Part shown: positions 24,847-35,852 of the stretch, one piece after another
How the letters are laid out: each line of letters begins with the position of its first letter
Position numbering within the stretch: position 1 is the stretch's first letter
Source: Argopecten irradians
Taxonomy: Eukaryota > Mollusca > Bivalvia > Pectinida > Pectinidae
Reading direction: 5' to 3'
DNA: 64,000 nucleotides
Assembly (NCBI RefSeq): GCF_041381155.1
Contig: NC_091140.1
Coordinates: 26,006,864-26,070,863 of the forward strand
Position numbers and translations under genes: made by a program
Notes under the pieces: model-generated
The model's input: the letters and a program-made list of their open reading frames with translations, nothing else
What the model was told of the DNA's origin: nothing
The model's database searches: none

Positions 24847-25114
24847 ACCGTATTTGACTCAATAAGCACCCCAGTCCCTATAACTGATGGGGATACCGAC
24901 CTTCTCCATTTTTTGAGTCCTTAATTTTGCTAGCCTCAAATGAAATGCAGATTGAAAGTATGAAAACCATAGGTTTCTTTGATTTCTCTTTGCAAATTGA
25001 TTTATAGCTTACATGGTGCAATACATTTATGAAACACATGTCCAAATTTGGTTGTGTTAACGTAATTTTTTTTCATTTAAAGTGTCCTGGGTACTTATTG
25101 GGTCGAATATGGTA
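24847..25114. mobile_element. MITE, copy 2 of the GTATTYGACYCARTAAG family
   Basis: The left end ACCGTATTTGACTCAATAAG is answered by CTTATTGGGTCGAATATGGT. It lies between tails 6 and 7. Confidence 0.75.
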
Positions 25115-25793
25115 TGTTCATTTCCAAAACTATTCTCCTTTTAATCACAAGTACATTTTAATCTCTCAGAGTTACTTCCCTCATATCCCTGAGATGGTTA
25201 ATGTTTAGTTACTAGCAATACACAATGAGGTATTGTGAAATATACAATGTTGGTGGCTTACTATTGTTAAAGCAAACATGCATGCCACAAATATTTTATT
25301 GATGTGTAATGGAGAATCTGAAAATTTGTTTTAATTGAGAATTGCTGTAAGAAATTTGTTTTTCATTCAAGTGTTGATGTTTTCTAACTGTCAGTGTAAG
25401 ATTTATTTCTATATTCCATATATAACTGGTTAGATTTTCTCAGTTATTGTTAAAACTTCTTAAGTTTACTTATAATAAACAGTATACCATTGGACAGCAT
25501 ATCAGTAGTGTAATTTACATGAAAGCAATATACCTGGTAATTCTTAACTCATCACTATGAACTGCTGTTTTGTTTGAAATTGCAGATTTTTGTAAAACAG
25601 GGCTGAAACTAACCAATTACAAACTATCATTTCTATATATACATGTTTAACGGAAAATGTTGATCAATTTCAGAAAATATGACAGGATTTTATTGTCACC
25701 TCAAAAATCCATCAATTTTTCTCAATATGTAATTTGTGAATGATCAAGTAAAAGTTGTGTTACGGGGAATGACACTCTTTCTTTCTTTTACAG

Positions 25794-26491
25794 AGAGTCA
25801 TTATGGTTGTATGGAAACAGAACAAAGAAACAGAAGTGGAAAATCTATGGATACAACAGGATGGGACGACTCTAAACAAAATTTTGATAGCATGTTTAAC
25901 TGGAGGGATAATTCCCAGCACCGAGAGATCTCACCAGCAGTGTTATGTCAGAATTTACAGCTAGGTGACCCGGAGTCATTACATATGGGAGATGTATCCT
26001 CCCAAACTACTACAGCCAACGAGTTACAGCAATTCACATCACATCACAAGGCGAAATTAAAGAGGTCACAACAAGGACAAATTAGCTCTGAATTGATAAC
26101 CAGACCACAACAAGGAGAAACCAACACTAAAGTCTTAAACATTTCCGACATTGCAGCAAATTCTAAAGGACCATATACGCCAATCTATACCATAACCAAT
26201 ACAAATCGTTCTACAGAAAATCCATCAGGGAGCTATTCTTTTCAGTGTAGAATTTGTGGGAAAAGCTTTCAGTCTTTTAAAAGCATGTCACGGCATAAAC
26301 GTGTGCACAACAAGTATCGTTGTAAACAGTGTAACCAGTGCTTCAAAAATGACATTCTTCTACAGAAACACAATGATGAACGCCACTCTTTCTTCAGGTA
26401 TTCTTGTGCTTCCTGTGGCAAACTCTTCGGACGCAAATTTTCTCTCAAGCGACATGAAAAGAACATTTGTAATGTTCCACAGAAATCTTAG
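25794..26491 (+). CDS. Zinc-finger tail 7: single exon, three fingers
   Basis: The acceptor CTTTCTTTTACAG enters in phase 1 and a preceding G gives Glu (E-SHYGCMETEQRNRSGK). The tail has about 232 residues. The N-terminal ~145 residues are polar, Gln/Ser/Thr-rich and probably disordered. The last third has CRICGKSF...H...H, CKQCNQCF...H....H and a closing C2HC finger CASCGKLF...H....C. The stop is TAG and AATAAA lies at 27341-27346. ATG 25812 is a possible start, but the open frame and strong acceptor favour use as an alternative last exon. Confidence 0.82.
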
Positions 26492-27999
26492 GTCTTAACA
26501 TCATTTTTGGACCGCCCAAAATTCTTCATAGATTTCCGGTTCTATTGATCATAAACTGATGGGGCTTGGAGTACCAGTGTATTGTGAACTTTGTGAGGCT
26601 TGGGTATCGGTTAAATCCTGGAGAAGCAGTCAACTATAGCTGGATACATTGCATAGAACAATTCCTCTTCGGTTATTATTCCTTTCTTTGCCCTGTGAAG
26701 GCTATAATGTAAACCTGCTCATACTGATGTGATTAGATATTCATATGCCCACGTTAGTCCTAAAGGCTGACTGTCTAACACCAAAGGACATTACACGCAA
26801 AAAAAAATTTCTCTTTGTGTTACTATGTAAGATATTTATAATATTTCTTGGGTATTTACAACTGCAGGTCGTGTAGTGCATATCATCATGATAAAAAAGT
26901 CAAATTTCATTATCTAAAAATCTGATGAAATGATGATCCACCAAGGTTTTCAATTATCAAGAATATTTTTGGTTTCCAAAATATTCTAGTCTTCTCAAAG
27001 GATTTCCATGTCCAATCAACCTGCAGAGATAGTGTGATTTACTGTTGTAATGTTATAATAGTTACTGGGGAAATGTTCTAGTCTTTTGAATTTATTGTGA
27101 TTTTGGTATCATTATTCAGTAATGCATGACAATTTCATCTTTGCTGGCTTCCTAACTTTTTTTTATTACATTATATAATCATAAAGTAATTTTGGTTACG
27201 GATGAATTATAAATGTTTTTGTTGTTTTATTTTCCCACAGGACATATTTGTGTTGTTTACTCATGTACCATGATCTACATAAATGTATAAAAAAAAAAAT
27301 GGGATTCGGGTGTTGATTATCTTTTAGTTTGACTCAGTAAAATAAATTTAGTGTGTAAGACTTCATTTCTATAAGTTATTTAAAGTTGGACATTGATTTA
27401 AATTTCTAATCTTTTTATTATTACAAACCAAACATTCAATTCATTGATTTCGAGATACTAAAACATAGTGGGTATAGTATGATTTACTGGTTAATGTCTC
27501 ACATTCTGGTGATTGTTATGTCACAAAAATCACGTCAAAGTATGACACAAGAATCGATGGAAGGTGGGACTAATTAATTGTAAATCATACTTAACACATT
27601 GTTAAGCTATCTCAAAACCCTCGTATATTTTACATATGCTTTGGAAACTGAATGTAGCTAACATGTATTGAAATAATATTAATATAATTTATCCTGTATC
27701 TGAAAAGTCCAGAATAGAAATGTATTAAAATTATTAAATTCAATACTGCAAATAAGTAGTTTCATGTATTCACTGAGAAAATTAGCAGGTGCCACAAGAT
27801 TAGGGAGTTATCAAGCAAGAATAAACCTAAACATTCCATGATTGATAGGGCATTTAGTGGAACTTCATATGCACCCAAACATTGTATTGGGAAGAGGGCA
27901 TTTAGTATAATTCATATCCATCCTTTCCAACTGTGATATATGGATGTAGGATTTTGTTATATTGTGATGATTACACTGATGACTTAATGACAATTTTAG
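26492..27999. other. 3'UTR of tail 7 and spacer
   Basis: AATAAA at 27341-27346. No coding signal was found beyond it. Confidence 0.5.
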
Positions 28000-29335
28000 A
28001 TCTCCATAGTGATGCACTAATGAAATGTGACGTTTCTCTATTGTGATGACCTATGACGTTTCTCAATAGTGATGACCTATGACGTTTCTCAATAGTGATG
28101 ACCTGTGACGTTTCTTCATAGTGATGATTCTCCATAGAGATAACCTATGACGTTACTCCATAGTGATGATCTATGACGTTTCTCCATAGTGATGACCTGT
28201 GACGTTTCTCCATAATTATGATCTATGACGTTTCTCCATAGTGATGACCTGTGACGTTTCTTCATAGTGATGATTCTCCATAGAGATAACCTATGACGTT
28301 ACTCCATAGTGATGATCTATGACGTTTCTCCATAGTGATGACCTGTGACGTTTCTCCATAATTATGATCTATGACGTTTCTCCATTGTGATGACCTGTGA
28401 CGTTTCTCCATAGTGATGACCTGTGACGTTTCTTCATAGTGATGATTCTCCATAGAGATAACCTATGACGTTACTCCATAGTGATGAGCTATGACGTTTC
28501 TCCATAGTGATGATCTGTGACGTTTCTCCATAGTGATGACCTATGACGTTTCTCCATAGTGATGAGCTATGGCATTTCTCCATAGTGATGACCTGTGACG
28601 TTTCTTCATAGAGATAACCTATGACGTTACTCCATAGTGATGAGCTATGACGTTTCTCCATAGTGATGACCTGTGACGTTTCTCCATAATGATGATCTAT
28701 GACGTTTCTCCATTGTGATGACCTGTGACGTTTCTCCATAGTGATGACCTGTGACGTTTCTTCATAGTGATGATTCTCCATAGAGATAACCTATGAAGTT
28801 ACTCCATAGTGATGAGCTATGGCATTTCTCCATAGTGATGACCTGTGACGTTTCTTCATAGTGATAACCTATGACGTTACTCCATAGTGATGAGCTATGG
28901 CATTTCTCCGTAGTGATGACCTGTGACGTTTCTTCATAGAGATAACCTATGAAGTTACTCCATAGTGATGAGCTATGGCATTTCTCCATAGTGATGACCT
29001 GTGACGTTTCTTCATAGAGATAACCTATGAAGTTACTCCATAGTGATGAGCTATGGCATTTCTCCATAGTGATGACCTGTGACGTTTCTTCATAGAGATA
29101 ACCTATGACGTTACTCCATAGTGATGAGCTATGGCATTTCTCCATAGTGATGACATTTTACGTTTCTCTTTAGTAATACACCCTACGGCATTTCTCCATA
29201 GTGATGATCTGTGACGTTTCTCCATAGTGATGACCTGTGACGTTTCTTCATAGAGATAACCTATGACGTTACTCCATAGTGATGAGCTATGGCATTTCTC
29301 CATAGTGATGACATTTTACGTTTCTTTTTAGTAAT
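28000..29335. repeat. 26-bp minisatellite, about 50 units
   Basis: The basic unit is close to GATGACCTATGACGTTTCTC plus CATAGT. Variants include GATGAGCTATGGCATTTCTC and GATAACCTATGACGTTACTC. Most units contain TGACGT. Combinations of variant units recur every few units, giving a higher-order pattern (for example TTCATAGAGATAACCTATGA blocks). Long open frames on the minus strand through this block are by-products of the repeat. Confidence 0.9.
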
Positions 29336-29659
29336 ACACTGCTGACCATGAGGATTTTTTAATGAGACAATGATTCGATAATGACTTATTGTGACTTTCC
29401 ATTGTAATGAACCTATAAAGAATTCCTGCACTGATGGAATAATGATGATTTTCCATATGGCGATTCTTTGATTGAATAAGACAACCCTCGTGTTTCCCAC
29501 GTAGATGATATGGACACCAATGAATGACCAATGTATACATACATCGAATACTGCGTTAACCTTAACAGCATGCGGCCACAATATATCGGGTTATTGTCCG
29601 TTCTATTTTGTTTACTTCATACTTACACAGATGGTAAAAGGTTTACTGTTTAATTATAG

Positions 29660-29775
29660 GAACCCAGAAGCGCTTTGGAGAATCTACATTTGGAGATAGA
29701 GCCGACAAACGTCTGAGAGTTACCAAGACGGGGCCATGTAAAACCCCCTTTGCACAATACGTTAAAGGCCAATAG
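29660..29775 (+). CDS. Possible tail 8: short basic C-terminal exon
   Basis: The acceptor TTTAATTATAG enters in phase 1 with Gly if a G precedes, as in the BEN tail. It gives 38 residues, GTQKRFGESTFGDRADKRLR then VTKTGPCKTPFAQYVKGQ, and TAG. AATAAA lies at 30157-30162. It is Lys/Arg-rich and matches no family I know. It is the last plus-strand candidate before the calnexin gene. The phase agreement supports it; its length does not. Confidence 0.4.
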
Positions 29776-30480
29776 GCACCCATCTAGCAGAAATTTTGCG
29801 GACTTTCAAATGCTTCTTCAACATAGGTAAACCGTTGATAGTCATATGCCTACCTTTAGTGCTATATAACGAACTGTAAATCTGGCATCTCCTTCAAGGA
29901 TTTCCTGATGCAGAAGGCCTATCTGATTTTTGATGCATTTTGAAGGACTCTGCACCAGACTCAAATTTCTTTTCCAGCCGCCGATCTTTGTTATAAGACA
30001 CACAAGAAGGTCCAAGGGCGACGGAAATTTCAATCATCAGCTTCTTAAATGAACAACAAAGTTTTGAGCGAGCTTTTGTTTTTGTCGACGCTTCTACCAA
30101 TCATGAATGCATTTTTTATTGTGGGCCACGTGCACGTGCATGTCGATCAAGAAGACAATAAAATTATTTTCGAACATTATTCGTATATCTTACAAGTTTC
30201 TGTAAACGGCAACAAACAAAATTTTATAACTTTTGCTGCTACTTAGTGTAATTACTGTTCATTTAGTCACGTGAAAACATATCTATCTTCATATAAAAAA
30301 CTTCCCTATACCCGTCTGACGTCATTATTCAACAAAATACGCCGATGTCCTTTCATCATCTGTTTTTGTCGAATGTTCAATTTATATCATTCGCGCACTG
30401 ATAAATGTTTGGGACATTTTATTAAAAAGAAATAACAGTATATCTGAAAGTCGAGATCATTCATTCGGACATGCTGCAGG
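29776..30480. other. Non-coding spacer
   Basis: Contains AATAAA at 30157-30162 and the palindrome-like GCCACGTGCACGTGCATG near 30125. No gene was seen. Confidence 0.4.
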
Positions 30481-30605
30481 CTAGTCCGCTAAACCTGCCT
30501 ATATTATTAGGCTTTTTTAATTTTTTTTTTGCCTAATATATATTAGGCAAAAAAAAAATAATATATTAAAAAAGCCTAATAATATAGGCAGGTTTAGCGG
30601 ACTAG
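30481..30605. mobile_element. 125-bp foldback element with CTGCAGG target duplication
   Basis: The arms run from CTAGTCCGCTAAACCTGCCT to AGGCAGGTTTAGCGGACTAG and pair along nearly their whole length, through TATTATTAGGCTTTTTTAA to the AT-rich centre. CTGCAGG flanks both ends (30474-30480 and 30606-30612). It is non-coding and would extrude a long hairpin. Confidence 0.85.
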
Positions 30606-30840
30606 CTGCAGGCATAACATAACATTTTGTCTTTCCCGAAATAACGCAATAGTTAATATAAAACATGTAAATTGAGATGCTCTATTGATGCTTTGCTGCC
30701 TTGCAGTTAGAAAAGTACTTTTTGCGGCGGTTGCATGGTCCTTAGATTTCTTCTCTTTCTAATGATTATTCTTCCAAACGTCTCCTTTGGTACTGCCCAA
30801 CTTTTGGCCTTGATTTGAGCACTTGAAAACTGTATTTTTT

Positions 30841-32092
30841 TATGGCACGCCGTTTTGTCATAAATACACATAATACTTAAGGTCAAATCTTTTTACCTTA
30901 AGGGCAAAAAATGTTTTTTTGCCATGATGTACATTTCACATTAAGGGCAAAAGATTTGACCTAAGGTCAAAAACCTTTTTGTCCTAAATGTCAAATCTTT
31001 TGCTCTTAAGGTGAAATGTACATAATGGCAAATAATTGATGTATAGAAGTCACAATGCTATTCATACCCCTAATCAAGCAATGGACTTGTCCACATACTG
31101 AACAACATGAAACACTTAGTGAAATGAAATTTCAAGTCCTTTCAAAAAAGAAAATGAAAACACCAAACAACTGACGAAATTAAAAATCCTCAAATACATG
31201 TATAATTTAACAAAATTGTTTACAAAATTGTTCATTTATTTTTGACACTAAAATCTATATAGTACTAATTCATTTATATTGCTACAATTATAATAAAACA
31301 GTTTTAACTTTATGGTCAAGAAATCTTAAGCCCTTGCTTAATAATAATAACTTTTAGCCTTAAGGTTGATACATCTTTTAACCATAAGCTAAATGAATCT
31401 TTTGCCCTTAAGGTTAATAAATCTTTTGCCTTGAAGGTCAAAGAACTTTTTTAACCTAAAGATCAAATAACTTCTAACCTTAAGGTAAATAAATCTTTTG
31501 CCCTTAAGGTCAAAAAATCTTTTAACCTTTAGGTCAAATAACTGTTTGGACTATTTTATAGTTTAGGCTATTATAAAGATTTTACCATTCCCTTTCAAAA
31601 AATGAAAAATACTACGAGATTCTTGATTTATTGAAACATTATTGTCCATCGCTGATACTGTAAATTGAAGAAACCCTGATCTCAAAATAACTCCCCCTTC
31701 CCCTTAATGAAATGAATACTAATTCTGACCAACAAACAATTGGATGATTCCATTCCCAGCAAGTGGTATGTCAACATTTAAGACATCACACATACGTTAA
31801 GGTCAAAAGATTTGCCATTATGTAAAGATTTGTTTACAACTTAAGGTTAAAAAATATGGACATAATGTCAAATTATCGTTTTTGCCATTATGTTACCTAT
31901 CCGATTTTTTAACCTTAAGGACAAATCTTTTGACCTTAAGGGCAAAAGTTTTTGCCATTATGTACAGTCAAAAGATCTACATGTAACCTTAAGGTAAAAA
32001 AATTTGACCTTAACAGCAAATCTTTTTACCTTGAGGGCAAAAGATTTGACATTAAGTATTATATGTATTTTATGACAAAACGGCGTGCCATA
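30841..32092. mobile_element. 1.25-kb inverted-repeat element packed with CTTAAGG motifs
   Basis: The ends TATGGCACGCCGTTTTGTCA and TGACAAAACGGCGTGCCATA are perfect inverted copies. The match continues inward for about 50 bases through ATAATACTTAAGGTCAAAT with few changes. The interior repeats CCTTAAGG / GGTCAAA / TTTTGCC blocks in both orientations dozens of times. No ORF of note was seen. T-rich flanks hide any target duplication. Confidence 0.85.
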
Positions 32093-35000
32093 TTTTTTCC
32101 CTTACCAGGACACACCATGGTCTGTCAAAGTGGTAGTTTCTGCTCATGCTTAGCACTAAGTATACAGGGAGTGGGACAGTGGTTTGCCTTGTATGACCTA
32201 AGCTACTGTAGCTGTTTATAGGACATAAATCCTAATATTACCAATACACGATGCTCTCACTACTGAAAAACCACATTCAGGAAGATTTTCAGTATCAATA
32301 TACAAATGTCATGAGATGTACATTGTAGTATGACATCATTTGTAAGATGTGTTAACAAAGAAGCAGTTTTACTCCAATGATAAAAGGTCAATTACGCAAT
32401 TTATGGTTTACCATGTAGTCAGTTATTTTCACATTAGCAATTCTGTGGTATTAAACATTACTATGGTTACATAAATTTGATACACCAAATATTGTTGAGA
32501 AATCAAAGAAAATTTAATTTTCCTATTTCAGGTCAAAAATTCCTTATAACTGGACCTGCAAAGTAACCAGCTATAAGGTTGTGGTGTGTTTTAAACATTG
32601 CTTAATTCCAAAATTATTTGTCAGTTCAATTTCAATAGATAAATGAAAGCTGTGTTAAGAAAAGAAATGAGTTTTATTAAGACTGGTATTCATACAATTT
32701 GTGAAAAGTTCTAAACGAACAATTATTTCAACAAATATCCTGTTCTGATTCCAAGTGAAAAATTTCTTAGATTAAAATTTTAATAATACAATTTACAATT
32801 AACATTGAAGAATGCAAATGGAACATGATTTGAAATAATTCAAAAGTCCTGTTACAGATAGTCGTAATTTTTTCAAATCAATATTTTATACCAATTAACT
32901 CCAAAACACTTGAACAAACCTTGACCCAAGAACGATATGGGATCAATATGGTTTGGTATGACCCCAGTCTGTCACCCTATGTTTACCTATCAAACAAGAA
33001 AATCATTGAAGGTGGTCACATTAACGGAATATTTAACTTAAAACTATAAAACACAAGTTAATGGTATTGATATAAATCATCATTACATTTACAATATACC
33101 GATCCTATATTTATCAGATTAGATATATATACTATACTATTGCAATACACAGTTAACTGATTAACACGCTCTCTTTGTTTTACCATCATCTATTCACCAC
33201 TAGACCTTAGGGACAACAAAATCTCCAAATTACAAAAACATTATATACTAAATCATGAGTCATTATTACACAGGTCTATTAAGTTGTAAATAATTTAGTT
33301 TTTACAGATTTACAAACTCTCTCTTTGTGTCCTTGGAATATGTCAAGAAAAATGTAAGGCTTGCTGTAAATACCTCCAGCGTATTTAATTGGCTCAAAGA
33401 AGATGTAAACCAACTTCCTTTCTCAGCTATTAAATTTAGCAATTTCTGTTGCAATACACATTTCATGAAGATTAACATTCACAGAATTTAAATGGTTGAA
33501 TGGAAATTCTGAAAAATTCCTTTCAATATAAGTGATGTTTATATAAATCAGTGGAGATAAACATTTGCAAAATTATTTCAAACATGAAATTGGTGTTGTA
33601 AATAGCACACAAAAGAATGTTGGTTTACAGTCCCTGACAGTTCCACTAATAATGGCGAATCTGTACTCCTAAATCACATTAAAAAGGCACTTCATCAAAA
33701 ACAAAGCCCATTAAGTTGACATGATGCTTCACATTCTTAGAAATGTTTACCGACTATTAGTCAATCATATACATATCTATAGTATTCATATTCCATGACA
33801 TTTTCCAAAGTACCCAGATACTTTTTAAATATTTTGATAAGAGGTCTTCTCGTTTACTTAGAGCAGACATACTTAACAATAAGGTAAGAACAGATTTTAA
33901 ATGGATACATAGGCATACAAGTCGTCATATCAACAAGGGAATTCTATCCAATGCAACAAATGACAAACATTTCTGATTACACGAACAGTTTCTAAAAAAT
34001 CATTATATAACAGATGAAAACACAAAGTAAAAAATTAACAATTCTTACATTCACCACTTAATGAACAAATCTTTAAAAGCAAATCATCCAAAACATCCGG
34101 AACACACAATAAACACACCAAAATGGGAATGAACGTGGTCGACTAGATGTCTTCAAGGGCAAAGTCATTCAGGTATATCATTTTCATACTTTGTTACTTT
34201 TGTAGGGACAAAGTAAAACAAAACTGCATGCTCATGTTAATATTTTACCATATACCATCAGATGGTCACACACAAGAAGCCATCTACACATTTTTTTCTT
34301 TCAAAATTGGTCACTAACAAACTATTCATGTGATGTGAAGGTTAGTTTTAGATAGTGATATTTTTTTCGAAATAAAAAAGATGGAAACCAGTTTGGACAA
34401 CGTTATTGTATAGTATAGATTACACTTGCAGTTGGAATCCTAGGTATCTATACAATGTTTAAATTACATTGTGAAATCTAACTACATACAGAACATATAA
34501 AGGTAAAAAAAAATCAGTACCTGACTTCAACAAAATCTACACCGTAAATGAGCAAGTCCCATATATCACACGTTCACTTTTCACTATGGAGATAGTTGTA
34601 CATGTATATGGTGTATGATGGAATAGGTGTGGTACAGGGCAAGGATGAAATATACACTACTCATCACAGCATAAAATAACAAACATGTATGTTTGTTTAC
34701 CGTACACTCTTGGACATATGAAGAGCTAAATGTGAATGAGATCATACCAAGGACATACACACACACATACACACACACATATGTAAACATATTGGTGATG
34801 ACAAATGAGCAAATTATGAATAACTGGGTACAATGTACTAGTATATTATTAATGAAAACATTCTGCATACAGCCAAATGTCTAGATAGACATGGACAGGA
34901 ATCTGGTTTGATGACAATAGCTTTTCAAGCTAAACACACTAGAAAACACCTCTGCATGCATATCTCAATTCACATAGACTGTCAACACATGAAAACAACA

Positions 35001-35852
35001 GTTACAGAAAATCTTTCTATTGTGTCAGTGGCCATACTTGTGTATATACCCTATTAACAGCTTACATATTGGTGTAAATAAATATGCTCACTCACACATC
35101 GTCATTCATTATAAAGCAATTTGCTGGCAATTCTGAAAAATCGCTTTCCATAAACAAATAGCTCAACAATTTTTTTAGACCATTATAACAGCTCTTACTC
35201 TATAAATACAACTGGTGTAAAATAGTTTAAATAGAAAATAGTTTGATAGCAGTTTCCTAACACAACAACCCAAATACGACAAAACACAATTATTGCAGAG
35301 TTACCTATCCTTGCGGATAGGTATTGATTGAGACATCATGTGTATGTGAGTGTAACATTGCGTAACATCATACTTTTCGGAGAAAATGACGTGAATTGCA
35401 CTCACAAAATAATGATGTCACAATGGATACCAGTCCGCAAGGGAGCTAACTCTGTATTCTGCTAAGACAGAATCTAGTCTCCATGTGAAATTATGGTACA
35501 GAAAAGAGAAGCGACATGTTACTCCCCTATTCTGTCACTTTCATTGAACTGTGGTGGGATTATGACATGACTGGTTATGGTTTCTATCATGCAGTCCTAT
35601 GTTGGTAGTCACAAACCAACTATCTGTCTTACATAACTAATTATACTACTGGTTATTAAAGCTTATCAATTGATCCCTGGAGATGCTATGCCCCTAATCT
35701 TATCACCGACCAGTCGACCATTCCAATTAACGGGGGCCACTAGTACAGGAGCGTACATCTCTCTCACTGCTATCAATCCTCCCTGAACGACTCGTACACA
35801 CACCCACAACATATCACTGCATCATTTCATCTTAACCTACAGCTATGTTGGA
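32093..35852 (-). other. Probable long 3'UTR of calnexin plus spacer
   Basis: No coding signal on either strand over 3.7 kb. On the minus strand an AATAAA (TTTATT on plus at 32673-32678) could end the calnexin transcript, giving a ~3.2-kb 3'UTR; this is inference. ACACAC-type microsatellites lie at 34758-34780. Confidence 0.4.

Larger units (their letters stand above)
7883..29775 (+). other. Cluster of alternative 3'-terminal coding modules (lola-like locus, inferred)
   Basis: Seven firm modules and one possible one lie in one direction, each with acceptor, stop and usually its own AATAAA. Entry phase is 1 in modules 2-8, and is possible in module 1. Donor-type first exons, start codons in good context and promoters are not seen between them. 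Known precedent: Drosophila lola and mod(mdg4) join shared BTB exons to many alternative zinc-finger last exons. Here the shared exons would lie left of position 1, so their identity is unknown. A tandem family of separate genes with unseen 5' exons remains possible. Confidence 0.6.

Noticed and set aside
28262..29303. Minus-strand repeated protein (HHYEETSQVITMEK type)
   Set aside because: Translation of a 26-bp minisatellite that stays open in some frames; no conserved domain or splice signals.
28000..29335. CRISPR-like array
   Set aside because: Units are contiguous variants without unique spacers, and the genome is animal.
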